Of a stretch of 64,000 bases of DNA, positions 28,769-37,160 are shown one piece after another (the stretch's first letter is position 1; each line of letters starts with the position of its first letter). Source of the DNA: Bacteroides pyogenes DSM 20611 = JCM 6294. Its GTDB lineage: Bacteria; Bacteroidota; Bacteroidia; Bacteroidales; Bacteroidaceae. The stretch lies in the NCBI RefSeq assembly GCF_000428105.1, contig NZ_KE386623.1, positions 10,670 through 74,669 on the forward strand, in the 5' to 3' direction. Both the position numbers and the translations under genes were made by a program. The notes below the pieces were generated by a model that made no database searches, was not told the origin of the DNA, and saw only the letters and a program-made list of their open reading frames with translations.

Positions 28769-29347
28769 ATGTGGAAAATACTGGTGACTTATGCCGTGCA
28801 GGATGAGTTTGTCGAAATAAAATGGCCGGATGCGGAACCGTACTATGTACGTACGGGAATAGGTAAGGTGAAGGCGGCTTATCATTTGTCCGAAGCCATC
28901 CGTCAGGTGGAGCCCGATTTGGTGCTGAACATCGGGAGCGCCGGCTCCGTCAATCATCGGGTGGGCGATGTTTTCGTATGCCGCCGCTTCGTAGACCGCG
29001 ATATGCAGAAGCTTTCCGCCTTCGGACTGGAGTGGGAGATAGATACCTCCGCCTTGCTTGAGGAGAAAGGTTTTTGCAGGGATTGGACGGAAAACGGGGT
29101 TTGCAATACGGGCGACGGTTTTCTTACCGAACTGTCTGAAGTTGCCGGCGATGTGGCGGATATGGAGGCATACGCACAGGCATTCGTCTGCCGCGCACGG
29201 CAAATTCCGTTCGTCTCGGTGAAGTATGTGACCGATATCATCGGGCAAAATTCCGTGAAGCACTGGGAAGATAAGCTGGCGGATGCCCGGCGGGGACTTT
29301 CCCATTATCTGAATGTGATGAAAAAGGGAATTGCGCACGAAGCGTAG
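28769..29347 (+). CDS. MTA/SAH nucleosidase-like protein
   Basis: The 192-aa protein belongs to the purine nucleoside phosphorylase/nucleosidase superfamily. It shows YVRTGIGKVKAAYHLSEAI near the N-terminus, LVLNIGSAGSVNH, and DVADMEAYAQAFVCRARQIP, where the Glu after Met contacts the ribose in MTAN. VSVKYVTDIIG ends the core with the catalytic Asp. It is somewhat shorter than canonical MTAN (about 230 aa), so it may be a related nucleosidase. It precedes lutABC by 33 bp on the same strand; joint transcription is possible. Confidence 0.8.
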   Translation: MWKILVTYAVQDEFVEIKWPDAEPYYVRTGIGKVKAAYHLSEAIRQVEPDLVLNIGSAGSVNHRVGDVFVCRRFVDRDMQKLSAFGLEWEIDTSALLEEKGFCRDWTENGVCNTGDGFLTELSEVAGDVADMEAYAQAFVCRARQIPFVSVKYVTDIIGQNSVKHWEDKLADARRGLSHYLNVMKKGIAHEA

Positions 29348-29380
29348 CGAAAATAGAATGTGGCTAATTAATATAAATAT

Positions 29381-30124
29381 ATGATGAAAGTAGGTTTGTT
29401 TATTCCTTGCTATGTGAATGCTATTTATCCCAACGTGGGAGTAGCTTCGTATAAGCTGTTGACGAGTTTGGGAGTAGACGTCGATTATCCGTTGGATCAG
29501 ACTTGTTGCGGACAACCGATGGCGAATGCCGGTTTTCAGGACGAATCCGTCAGGCTGGCGCTCCGTTTCGATGAATTGTTCCGCGAATACGATTATATTG
29601 TCGGTCCTTCTGCCAGTTGCGTGTCTTTTGTGAAAGAGAACCATCCGGATATTTTGAAGAAGGAGGGGCATACTTGCCTGAGTGCCGGAAAGATTTATGA
29701 TATCTGCGAGTTTGTTCACGACGTGGTGAAGCCTGCCGGCCTGCCGTCGCACTTTCCGCACAAAGTAAGCATTCATAACAGTTGCCACGGCGTGCGGGAG
29801 CTTTCGCTTTCGGCCCCGAGCGAAAGAAATATTCCTTATTATAATAAGTTGCGCAATCTGCTCGCTCTGGTAGAAGGGGTGGAAGTGTTCGAACCCTCCC
29901 ATACGGACGAATGCTGCGGATTCGGCGGAATGTTTGCCGTGGAGGAGCAGGCGGTATCCGTCTGCATGGCACGCGATAAGGTGAAAGACCATATCGGCAC
30001 GGGAGCCGAGTATATAACCGGAGCCGACAGCTCGTGCCTGATGCACATGCAAGGTGTCATCGAGCGCGAACATTTGCCGGTACGGGTCATGCATATTGTA
30101 GAAATTTTAGCATCGGGACTATGA
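29381..30124 (+). CDS. lutA: lactate utilization protein A (Fe-S oxidoreductase subunit)
   Basis: LutA is one subunit of the LutABC complex that oxidises L-lactate to pyruvate. The 247-aa protein has two CCG domains: LDQTCCGQPMANAGF and HTDECCGFGGMFAVE, with upstream Cys residues in IPCYVNAIYPNVG and HNSCHGVREL completing the cluster ligands. A second ATG directly follows the first, so the start may be at 29384. Its TGA overlaps the lutB ATG (ATGA), implying coupling. Confidence 0.92.
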   Translation: MMKVGLFIPCYVNAIYPNVGVASYKLLTSLGVDVDYPLDQTCCGQPMANAGFQDESVRLALRFDELFREYDYIVGPSASCVSFVKENHPDILKKEGHTCLSAGKIYDICEFVHDVVKPAGLPSHFPHKVSIHNSCHGVRELSLSAPSERNIPYYNKLRNLLALVEGVEVFEPSHTDECCGFGGMFAVEEQAVSVCMARDKVKDHIGTGAEYITGADSSCLMHMQGVIEREHLPVRVMHIVEILASGL

Positions 30125-31572
30125 GTACACGACATTCGGAAGCTGCTGAAAAGTTCTTGCAAAACAGCTGTCAACGGGCAGGAAACATTCTCATACCCCA
30201 TTCGGAAGCTGCTGAAAAGTTCTTGCAAAACAGCAAGATGGCGGCATGGCATAACGAAACTCTTTGGATGGTTCGCGCCAAAAGGGATAAAATAAGCAAG
30301 ACGGTTCCCGAATGGGAAGAGTTGCGCGACAAAGCCTGCGAGTTGAAACTTTATTCGAACAGTCATCTCGACGAGCTTTTGGTGGAGTTTGAGAAGAACG
30401 CCGAGGCAAATGGCGCTATCGTTCATTGGGCGAAAGATGCCGGCGAGTATTGCCGGATCGTTTACGATATTCTGAGCGCTCATAAGGTGAAGAGGTTTGT
30501 GAAGAGCAAATCGATGCTTGCCGAAGAGTGCGGGTTGAATCCTTTTCTGATGGAACGGGGCATCGACGTAGTGGAAACCGACCTGGGCGAACGAATCTTG
30601 CAGTTGATGCATCTGGAGCCGAGCCACATTGTTTTGCCCGCCATTCATATCAAGCGCGAGCAGGTGGGCGAATTGTTCGAGAAGGAAATGGGAACCGAAA
30701 AAGGCAATTTCGACCCTACTTACCTCACTCACGCGGCGCGGAAGAACCTGCGTTCCCGTTTCCTGAATGCCGAAGCAGCCATGACCGGAGCCAACTTTGC
30801 CGTGGCTTCTACCGGAGATATCGTGGTTTGTACCAACGAGGGAAATGCCGATATGGGTACTTCGTATCCGAAGTTGAACATCGCAGCCTTCGGTATGGAA
30901 AAGATTGTGCCCGATATGGAATCGTTGGGGATATTCACCCGTTTGCTGGCACGGTCGGCTACGGGACAGCCCATCACTACATATACCTCTCATTACCGCC
31001 GTCCGCGCGAAGGGGGAGAGTATCACATCATCATCGTCGACAACGGGCGGAGCGCCTTGCTTTCGCATCCCGAACATATTAAGACGCTGAATTGCATCCG
31101 TTGCGGCGCTTGCATGAATACCTGTCCTGTCTATCGCCGTAGCGGAGGATACTCTTATACTTATTTTATTCCCGGACCCATCGGCATCAACCTCGGTATG
31201 GTGCACGATCCCGAGAAATATTCCGACAATCTGTCGGCTTGCTCTTTGTGTCTGTCTTGCTCGTGCGTTTGTCCCGCCAAGGTCGACTTGGGCGAGCAGA
31301 TTTATAAGTGGCGGCAGGAACTCGACCGGTTGGGCAAGGCAAGCAAACAGAAGAAGATGATGTCCGGCGGCATGAAGTTGCTCATGGAACGTCCCGTATT
31401 GTTCAATGCGGCATTGCGGGCTGCGCCGATGGTCAATGCCTTGCCTCGTTTCATGAAATATCATGCTCTGAATGAGTGGGGAAAAGGGAGGGAACTCCCG
31501 AAATTCGCTCCGGAGTCGTTCAATGAGATGTGGAAGAAAAACAAAGTACAGAAAAAGGAGGAGAAGAAATGA
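30121..31572 (+). CDS. lutB: lactate utilization protein B, with internal N-terminal duplication
   Basis: The 483-aa iron-sulfur subunit of LutABC carries two [4Fe-4S] motifs, CIRCGACMNTCPVYRRSGG and CSLCLSCSCVCPAKVDLGEQ. The LUD-type region (FAVASTGDIVVCTNEGNAD) precedes them and a DUF3390-type tail follows. The N-terminus is unusual: HSEAAEKFLQNS occurs at residues 5-16 and again at 27-38 because of a 66-bp in-frame duplication. ATG 30121 overlaps the lutA stop and was preferred to an earlier in-frame start inside lutA. The stop overlaps the lutC start (ATGA). Confidence 0.93.
   Translation: MSTRHSEAAEKFLQNSCQRAGNILIPHSEAAEKFLQNSKMAAWHNETLWMVRAKRDKISKTVPEWEELRDKACELKLYSNSHLDELLVEFEKNAEANGAIVHWAKDAGEYCRIVYDILSAHKVKRFVKSKSMLAEECGLNPFLMERGIDVVETDLGERILQLMHLEPSHIVLPAIHIKREQVGELFEKEMGTEKGNFDPTYLTHAARKNLRSRFLNAEAAMTGANFAVASTGDIVVCTNEGNADMGTSYPKLNIAAFGMEKIVPDMESLGIFTRLLARSATGQPITTYTSHYRRPREGGEYHIIIVDNGRSALLSHPEHIKTLNCIRCGACMNTCPVYRRSGGYSYTYFIPGPIGINLGMVHDPEKYSDNLSACSLCLSCSCVCPAKVDLGEQIYKWRQELDRLGKASKQKKMMSGGMKLLMERPVLFNAALRAAPMVNALPRFMKYHALNEWGKGRELPKFAPESFNEMWKKNKVQKKEEKK
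30133..30234. repeat. 66-bp in-frame duplication at the 5' end of lutB
   Basis: A 36-bp stretch starting CATTCGGAAGCTGCTGAAAA is identical at 30133 and 30199, 66 bp apart. The duplicated unit adds 22 codons without a frameshift. The perfect identity of the shared part suggests a recent event compared with the decayed arrays elsewhere. Confidence 0.95.
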
Positions 31573-32150
31573 GCAGCAGAGAAGAAATACTGGCCGCTAT
31601 CCGGCGGAATACGCAGAAGCGGTATGAGAAACCCGACGTGCGGATAGAGAAGCGATTAAGCTATGCAGATAAGATCGGGCAGTTTTGCTCCGTCAGCCGG
31701 GCGGTCGGTGGTCGGGCGGTGGTACTTGGCGAGGGAGAAGACCTGAACGAGGCGATTCGAAGTGTTTATCCTTCTGCCAAGCGCATAGCTTCCGTGCTTC
31801 CGGAGGTCACGTGCGCTACCTTCAATCCCGATGAGTTGGACGATCCGAAAGAACTCGACGGTACAGATCTGGCGGTGATTTCCGGCGAATGGGGTGTGGC
31901 GGAGAACGGGGCGGTGTGGATTCCGCAGACGGTGAAGCACAAGGCCGTGTATTTTATTGCCGAACGGCTGGTGATACTGCTCGACCGTAATCGTATTGTA
32001 GATACCATGTACGATGCTTACCGGAAGTTAGATAAACAGCCGTATGAGTTCGGGACGTTCATCTCGGGACCTTCGAAAACGGCTGATATCGAGCAGGCGT
32101 TGGTCATGGGAGCGCACGGCGCAAGGGAGGTTACGGTCATTCTTGTCTGA
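31569..32150 (+). CDS. lutC: lactate utilization protein C (LUD domain)
   Basis: The 193-aa LUD-domain protein is the third LutABC subunit. It starts with SSREEILAAIRRNTQKRY, typical of LutC, and contains LAVISGEWGVAENGAVWIPQ and FGTFISGPSKTADIEQALVM, plus the C-terminal GAHGAREVTVILV. It lacks cysteine cluster motifs, as expected. ATG 31569 overlaps the lutB stop. A terminator follows 36 bp after the stop, and its 3' arm merges into a 22-bp repeat array. Confidence 0.92.
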   Translation: MSSREEILAAIRRNTQKRYEKPDVRIEKRLSYADKIGQFCSVSRAVGGRAVVLGEGEDLNEAIRSVYPSAKRIASVLPEVTCATFNPDELDDPKELDGTDLAVISGEWGVAENGAVWIPQTVKHKAVYFIAERLVILLDRNRIVDTMYDAYRKLDKQPYEFGTFISGPSKTADIEQALVMGAHGAREVTVILV

Positions 32151-32185
32151 CGTGTGTCGGGCAAGGAAGTACATAATTGCAAATC

Positions 32186-32222
32186 AGAGCCTTTATTTGA
32201 TTGAAACGAAGGCTCTCTTTTG
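32186..32222 (+). terminator. rho-independent terminator of lutABC
   Basis: AGAGCCTT and AAGGCTCT form an 8-bp stem with a 15-nt loop, followed by CTTTT. The 3' arm and the T-run are the first unit of the downstream 22-bp array. Confidence 0.75.
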
Positions 32223-32480
32223 AGGAAACGGAATCTCTCTTTTTAGAAAACGGAGGCTCTTTGGGGAGAAACGAAGTTCTTCTTTTGAGAAAACGGAGGC
32301 TGTTTGGAGAGAAACAAAGCTCTTCTTTGGGGAAATCGGAATCTCTCTTTTGAGCAATGGAGATCATTTTTAGGAGAAACGAAGTTCTTCTTTTGAGAAA
32401 GCGAAGGCTCTTTTTTGAGCAACAAAGCTCCTCTTTTAGGAGAAACGGAATCTCTCCTCTTGAGAAAACGGAACGTTTGT
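32204..32480. repeat. 22-bp tandem array after lutC
   Basis: About 13 units of consensus GAAACGRAGnCTCTCTTTTGAG follow each other; the AC(G/A) landmarks fall at 32206, 32228, 32250, 32271, 32293, 32314 and so on, every 21-23 bp. Each unit has a purine-rich half followed by a pyrimidine-rich half. The array begins in the lutC terminator and fills most of the 386-bp gap to the pyridoxal kinase gene. No spacers and no coding frame. Confidence 0.9.
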
Positions 32481-32536
32481 CTGAAGGTATTGTTATTTAA
32501 TTTATCGATCATTAAAAATTAATCATTTATCATCAC

Positions 32537-33409
32537 GTGTATTCGAATAAAGTTAAAAAAATTGCTGCCGTACACGATCTTTGCGGCATAGGGAGACTTT
32601 CACTGACGGTTGTCATTCCCATTCTTTCGTCCATGGGCTTTCAGGTATGCCCCCTGCCTACGGCAGTTCTTTCCAACCATACGCAGTATCCCGATTTCTC
32701 TTTTCTCGACCTGACGGATGAAATGCCGAAAATCATTGCCGAATGGAAAAGGCTGGGGATGAGGTTCGACGCCATCTATACCGGATATCTGGGCTCTTCC
32801 CGGCAGATTCGCATAGTTTCCGACTTTATCGACAACTTCCGTCAGCCTGACGGATTGGTTGTTGTCGATCCGGTATTGGGCGACAACGGTCGGCTGTACA
32901 CCAATTTCGATGTAAAGATGGTGGAAGAGATGCGTCATCTCGTTGCCAAAGCGGATGTGATTACGCCTAACCTGACGGAGGTGTTTTATCTGTTGGACCG
33001 CCCGTATGAGACCGCTCATGCGGATGAAGAAGTGAAAGAGTATCTGCGATTGCTTTCCGATAAAGGTCCGCAGGTGGTTGTCATCACCAGCGTGCCTGTA
33101 AGCGGCGACAGCCATAAAACTTCCGTTTATGCTTACAATCGTCAGGGAGACCGTTACTGGAAGATTACCTGCCCTTACCTGCCTGCTCATTATCCGGGCA
33201 CGGGAGATACGTTTACAAGTGTCATTACCGGGGCGTTGATGCAAGGCGACAGTCTGCCGATTGCTTTGGATCGTGCCACTCAATTCATCCTTCAAGGTAT
33301 CCGCGCCACTTTCGGCTATGAATACGACAACCGTGAAGGAATCCTTCTGGAAAAAGTGTTGCACAATCTCGATATTCCCATTCAGAGTTCCAGCTACGAA
33401 CTGATATGA
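32537..33409 (+). CDS. pyridoxal/pyridoxamine kinase (PdxY/PdxK-like)
   Basis: The 290-aa ribokinase-fold enzyme probably phosphorylates pyridoxal or pyridoxamine for cofactor salvage. It shows HDLCGIGRLSLTVVIPILSS at the N-terminus, PTAVLSNHTQYP, YTGYLGSSRQI, VVDPVLGDNGRLY (substrate pocket), ITPNLTEVFYLL and the anion-hole/catalytic motif YPGTGDTFTSVITGAL with the base Asp. The start is GTG at 32537; no better ATG lies nearby. It is not close to other vitamin B6 genes. Confidence 0.87.
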   Translation: MYSNKVKKIAAVHDLCGIGRLSLTVVIPILSSMGFQVCPLPTAVLSNHTQYPDFSFLDLTDEMPKIIAEWKRLGMRFDAIYTGYLGSSRQIRIVSDFIDNFRQPDGLVVVDPVLGDNGRLYTNFDVKMVEEMRHLVAKADVITPNLTEVFYLLDRPYETAHADEEVKEYLRLLSDKGPQVVVITSVPVSGDSHKTSVYAYNRQGDRYWKITCPYLPAHYPGTGDTFTSVITGALMQGDSLPIALDRATQFILQGIRATFGYEYDNREGILLEKVLHNLDIPIQSSSYELI

Positions 33410-33655
33410 CGGGCGGTCTTCAAACAGGCGAAATATAAAAATATTCGCAAAGAAAAGTGTACCGAAGTTTCTTTTGCCGAGACGATATTTCGCAGGAGAT
33501 ATACTTTGAGCCGATGAAATTATCTTTCTTACAAACTCATGAGTTCGAAAGTTATAAGGTGCGGCTTCTATTTCTCACTCTTTGCTTTGAGATGTTTTTT
33601 GCAGAATCGGTAAATTCCCAATTGTACTATACATATTAACTTCTTTTAGCTTGTG

Positions 33656-33728
33656 CACGGAAGGAGAGGCTCGAACTCCCGACACCCGGTTTTGGAGACC
33701 GGTGCTCTACCAACTGAGCTACTCCCGT
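33656..33728 (-). tRNA. tRNA-Trp (anticodon CCA)
   Basis: The minus strand folds into a complete cloverleaf: acceptor ACGGGAG/CTTCCGT, D-arm GCTC/GAGC around AGTTGGTA, anticodon stem CCGGT/ACCGG with loop CTCCAAA, and T-arm GGGAG/CTCTC around TTCGAGC. The anticodon CCA reads UGG, so it carries tryptophan. The discriminator is G and the 3' CCA is not encoded. Length 73 nt. Confidence 0.95.
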
Positions 33729-33794
33729 GTTTGCGGCTGCAAAGGTAACAGAAACTTCCGAATCTGCAAGCGTTCGCTCGTGTAAGTTTCAAGA

Positions 33795-34148
33795 TTATTT
33801 TAATTTTTCCCACTCATTGGCTTTGAAACCTACTAAGACAAAAGTGCCGGTCACTACCAGCGGGCGTTTCACGAGTTTCCCGTTGGAAGCCAACAAGCCG
33901 ATTTGTTCCTCTTCGCTCATTGCCGGCAGCTTTTCTTTCAGGTTCAGTTCTTTATAAACCAACCCGCTGGTGTTGAAAAACTTCTTTACCGGCAGGCCGC
34001 TGAGCGGAATCCATGCTTTCAGCTCCTCCACCGTAGGGTGTTCTTCCACGATAAGCCTGCTTGTGTATGCTATTTTGTTTTCTATCAGCCATTTTTCGGC
34101 TTTCCGGCATGTGCTGCATGCGGGGTATTGCAAAAATAAAGGTTTCAT
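33795..34148 (-). CDS. ArsC/Spx-family thioredoxin-fold protein
   Basis: The 117-aa protein has FLQYPACSTCRKAEKWLIE at the N-terminus with a CxxC pair, followed by the ArsC-family core (SRLIVEEHPTVEELKAWIP, then FFNTSGLVYKELNLKEKL) and the cis-Pro region KLVKRPLVVTGTFVLVGF. It resembles the YffB/ArsC group of uncharacterised reductases rather than a proven arsenate reductase; no arsenic genes are adjacent. It is probably cytoplasmic. The UDG-like gene ends 34 bp upstream on the same strand. Confidence 0.87.
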   Translation of the reverse strand: MKPLFLQYPACSTCRKAEKWLIENKIAYTSRLIVEEHPTVEELKAWIPLSGLPVKKFFNTSGLVYKELNLKEKLPAMSEEEQIGLLASNGKLVKRPLVVTGTFVLVGFKANEWEKLK

Positions 34149-34182
34149 AATGATAATATTTAGCGGTTCTTATTCCATGTTT

Positions 34183-34767
34183 TTACAATTCATAGCCCAG
34201 TTCTAAAAACATATTGCGATAGGCAGCCCCTTTCTTCTCCAAGGCCAGCGGGTATGCCCGTGAGGAAGAGGGCATGCGATAGAGCTTCATCGCCCGGTTC
34301 TCAAAAAGAAATTCTGTGAAATCGCCCACTTTGGGCTCTTTCGTGGCAAACTGTCCGCGCAGGGTGTCTGTCGCTTTTTGTCCGGTGGTAACCAATGCTT
34401 TGCATAGCGGAATCTTTCGCAGCAAGGCGGCAATGTCGGTAGGGCGAACCACTTCCAGAAATTTGTCGGAAGCGTTGTCTTGCAACCGTCGGACGCAGGT
34501 GGCCGTGTCGAACAAAGCAATCCCTTTCTCGTTCAGAAAATCGACGATTCGCTCGCGGCAGAAAGCTTTCCGCGTGTCGTTGAGGAAATGCTCTTTATCG
34601 TTGAAGAATAAAAGCCCGAAAATCCTCCACATGTCATTGTTCAGGTTCGGGTAATAAAAATCCATCGACCATCGTTTCTTTTGCGGAGGAAAGCTTCCCA
34701 GCATCAACAACTTTGCCTCAGGCGGAAGAAAAGGCTCCAGCGGATGTTTCTCTATTTCTATTTCCAT
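34183..34767 (-). CDS. uracil-DNA glycosylase-like protein
   Basis: The 194-aa protein resembles the UDG superfamily of the MUG/DUF type. KLLMLGSFPPQKKRWSMDFY corresponds to motif 1, and the end part MPSSSRAYPLALEKKG to the motif-2 loop. The middle contains FDTATCVRRLQDNASD and ALVTTGQKATDTL. It probably removes damaged or mismatched bases, but substrate specificity cannot be read from sequence. It shares a small minus-strand cluster with the ArsC-like gene. Confidence 0.75.
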   Translation of the reverse strand: MEIEIEKHPLEPFLPPEAKLLMLGSFPPQKKRWSMDFYYPNLNNDMWRIFGLLFFNDKEHFLNDTRKAFCRERIVDFLNEKGIALFDTATCVRRLQDNASDKFLEVVRPTDIAALLRKIPLCKALVTTGQKATDTLRGQFATKEPKVGDFTEFLFENRAMKLYRMPSSSRAYPLALEKKGAAYRNMFLELGYEL

Positions 34768-34795
34768 CTCTTTCGATATTTTCTCAATTTTTTCA

Positions 34796-34803
34796 CAAAC
34801 ATA
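34796..34803 (-). promoter_or_regulatory. Bacteroides -7 promoter element, minus strand
   Basis: CAAACATA on the plus strand is TATGTTTG on the minus strand. It serves the UDG-like gene with a leader of about 22 nt. It is 23 bp from a divergent -7 element. Confidence 0.6.
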
Positions 34804-34826
34804 GTGATAAAATCTGTAGGTTTAAC

Positions 34827-34834
34827 TACTTTTG
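34827..34834 (+). promoter_or_regulatory. Bacteroides -7 promoter element
   Basis: TACTTTTG matches TAnnTTTG and precedes the DUF5020 gene by 26 bp. The 93-bp divergent region thus holds one -7 element for each direction. Confidence 0.65.
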
Positions 34835-34860
34835 CGTCTTCATTTAAAAAAACATCTATT

Positions 34861-35577
34861 ATGAAAAAAGTATTTTCTGCTCTTTTCCTGTGCATGTTGC
34901 TTTCTGCCGTAACAGGATTGCAGGCGCAAAACATTCAGTTGCATTATGATTTCGGTCGTTCGCTTTACAAGGAAATGGATACGCACGACTTTAAACGTCC
35001 GCTGGTAACCACCACAGTAGAGAAATTCCATCCCGATGCATGGGGGAGCACATTCTTCTTCGTAGATATGGACTACACGTCTGCGGGAGTTACTTCGGCT
35101 TATTGGGAAATCGCCCGCGAGCTGAAATTCTGGAAAGGTCCTTTTTCGGCGCATCTGGAGTATAACGGAGGAGTGGCGAAAGGATTTTCTTATAATAATG
35201 CTTATTTGGCGGGAGCAACCTATACATACAATTCCGCCGATTTCTCGAAAGGGTTTTCCTTATCGGCGATGTACAAATATATTCAGAAGCACAAATCGCC
35301 TAACAACTTTCAGCTGACGGGTACTTGGTATGTGAACTTCTGTGACAATCTGCTCACTTTCTCGGGTTTCGCCGACTGGTGGCGCGAGGAGAATAATTAT
35401 GGGAAAACCATTTTCTTGTCGGAACCTCAATTCTGGGTAAATCTGAATCGCGTAAAAGGAGTGAACAAGAACTTTAATCTGAGTGTGGGATCGGAAGTGG
35501 AGTTGAGCAACAACTTTGCCAATCGGGACGGCTTCTACGCTATTCCTACGCTGGCTTTGAAGTGGACATTCAATTAA
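34861..35577 (+). CDS. DUF5020 outer-membrane channel-like protein
   Basis: The 238-aa product has a clear signal peptide (MKKVFSALFLCMLLSAVTGL, cut after QAQ). The mature part looks like a small beta-barrel with alternating strands (STFFFVDMDYTSAGVTSAYW, PFSAHLEYNGGVAKGFSYN) and ends in the aromatic pattern LALKWTFN. It resembles DUF5020, which has been likened to Tsx nucleoside channels. The next gene is a nucleobase permease, which fits a nucleoside or base uptake role, but that link is inferred. Confidence 0.8.
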   Translation: MKKVFSALFLCMLLSAVTGLQAQNIQLHYDFGRSLYKEMDTHDFKRPLVTTTVEKFHPDAWGSTFFFVDMDYTSAGVTSAYWEIARELKFWKGPFSAHLEYNGGVAKGFSYNNAYLAGATYTYNSADFSKGFSLSAMYKYIQKHKSPNNFQLTGTWYVNFCDNLLTFSGFADWWREENNYGKTIFLSEPQFWVNLNRVKGVNKNFNLSVGSEVELSNNFANRDGFYAIPTLALKWTFN

Positions 35578-35762
35578 AAAAAACGACTGTACTGTATTCC
35601 CGGGTCGTTTCTGTAAGAACCGGTTATGGAAAAGGCTTGAAGCAACCGGAGCGCAAAAATACGGCTGTTTGTACAGAGCTTGCCTATATCGCGCCCGGTA
35701 TTCTTTAGAGATTTATTTTCGATAATGTTTCTTGCCGGTATCGAAGAATGCGGCTTCTTATG

Positions 35763-35770
35763 TAACTTTG
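35763..35770 (+). promoter_or_regulatory. Bacteroides -7 promoter element
   Basis: TAACTTTG matches TAnnTTTG and would give the permease gene a leader of about 55 nt. Confidence 0.55.
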
Positions 35771-35831
35771 CCGCTCTTGTCGATGCGGAATAGCTGTGGA
35801 AGATCCGGAATATGTTTAAATCGAATATCAA

Positions 35832-37160
35832 ATGAAAACAGATTTAATCTATGGCGTAGAAGATCGTCCGCCGTTTAAAGATGCTTTTTTCGCGGCATTG
35901 CAGCATCTGCTGGCCATCTTTGTAGCTATCATTACACCGCCTCTTATCATTGCCGGAGCTTTGAAACTCGATGTCGAAAAAACCGGCTTTCTGGTTTCTA
36001 TGGCGCTTTTTGCCTCAGGCATTTCCACTTTTATCCAATGCCGCAGATTCGGACCTTTAGGAGCAGGTTTGCTTTGCGTGCAGGGAACGAGCTTTTCTTT
36101 CATCGGTCCCATCATTGCCACCGGGCTTGTCGGCGGTTTACCTTTAATATTCGGAGCCTGTATAGCGGCGGCTCCTGTCGAAATGATAGTCAGTCGCACG
36201 TTCAAGTATCTCCGCGACATCATTACCCCGCTGGTTTCGGGTATCGTTGTCCTTTTAATCGGTTTAAGCCTTATAAAGGTCGGAATCGTAGCGTGTGCGG
36301 GAGGGTATGGCGCAATGGACAACGGAACATTCGGGAGTTGGGAGAATCTGTCGATTGCCGCGCTTGTATTGCTTAGCGTATTGTTTTTCAATCGAAGCAA
36401 AAACAAATATCTTCGTATGAGCTCCATTGTGTTGGGTCTGTGCTTGGGTTATGGCTTGGCTTTCGTTTTGGGAAAGGTGGATATGAGCTCGCTCAGTGCC
36501 GAAACCTTTATGAGTTTCAACATCCCTCAGCCTTTTAAATATGGCGTCGATTTCAATCTTTCTTCTTTTATCGCCATCGGTCTGGTTTATCTGATCACCG
36601 CTATTGAGGCGACCGGTGATGTGACTGCCAACTCCATGATCTCCGGTCTTCCGGTCGAAGGGGACTCGTACCTGAAGAGAGTATCCGGCGGCGTGATGGC
36701 AGACGGTTTCAATTCGTTGCTTGCCGGCGTGTTCAACTCTTTTCCTAACTCCATCTTTGCGCAGAATAATGGCCTCATTCAGTTGACAGGTGTAGCGAGC
36801 CGGTATGTCGGTTATTATATCGCCGCGATGCTTGTTGTCTTAGGGCTTTTTCCTATTGTAGGCGCTGTGTTCTCTTTAATGCCCGATCCAGTTCTGGGAG
36901 GAGCAACCTTGTTGATGTTCGGAACTGTGGCTGCCGCCGGTATCCGTATCGTTTCGTCCCAACAAATAGGGCGTAAGGAAACATTAGTCTTGGCAGTCAG
37001 TCTCTCCTTAGGCTTAGGCGTGGAGTTAATGCCGGATGTATTAAAACAAGCTCCGGAAGCAATTCGAAGCATATTTTCTTCGGGAATCACTACCGGAGGT
37101 CTCACTGCGATAATTGCGAATGTTGTCATTCGCGTAAAAGAAGAAGAGATAGGCGATTAA
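35832..37160 (+). CDS. NCS2 family xanthine/uracil permease
   Basis: The 442-aa inner-membrane transporter has about 12-14 hydrophobic segments. It carries the NCS2 features GLVYLITAIEATGDVTANSM (acidic substrate-binding region) and FAQNNGLIQLTGVASRYVG (the QNNG motif). It probably imports xanthine or uric acid, since the QN-N-G form is more typical of the xanthine branch than of uracil carriers; the exact base is uncertain. Its last four bases overlap the end of the convergent KamA-like gene. Confidence 0.9.
   Translation: MKTDLIYGVEDRPPFKDAFFAALQHLLAIFVAIITPPLIIAGALKLDVEKTGFLVSMALFASGISTFIQCRRFGPLGAGLLCVQGTSFSFIGPIIATGLVGGLPLIFGACIAAAPVEMIVSRTFKYLRDIITPLVSGIVVLLIGLSLIKVGIVACAGGYGAMDNGTFGSWENLSIAALVLLSVLFFNRSKNKYLRMSSIVLGLCLGYGLAFVLGKVDMSSLSAETFMSFNIPQPFKYGVDFNLSSFIAIGLVYLITAIEATGDVTANSMISGLPVEGDSYLKRVSGGVMADGFNSLLAGVFNSFPNSIFAQNNGLIQLTGVASRYVGYYIAAMLVVLGLFPIVGAVFSLMPDPVLGGATLLMFGTVAAAGIRIVSSQQIGRKETLVLAVSLSLGLGVELMPDVLKQAPEAIRSIFSSGITTGGLTAIIANVVIRVKEEEIGD

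Noticed and set aside
29839-31464. 541-codon open frame on the minus strand
   Set aside because: It is antisense to lutA and lutB, which have intact iron-sulfur motifs and coupled ATGA junctions.
33410-33655. Possible small gene or leader before tRNA-Trp
   Set aside because: A 60-codon open frame here has no family resemblance and no promoter motif, and the AT-rich region shows no consistent repeat.
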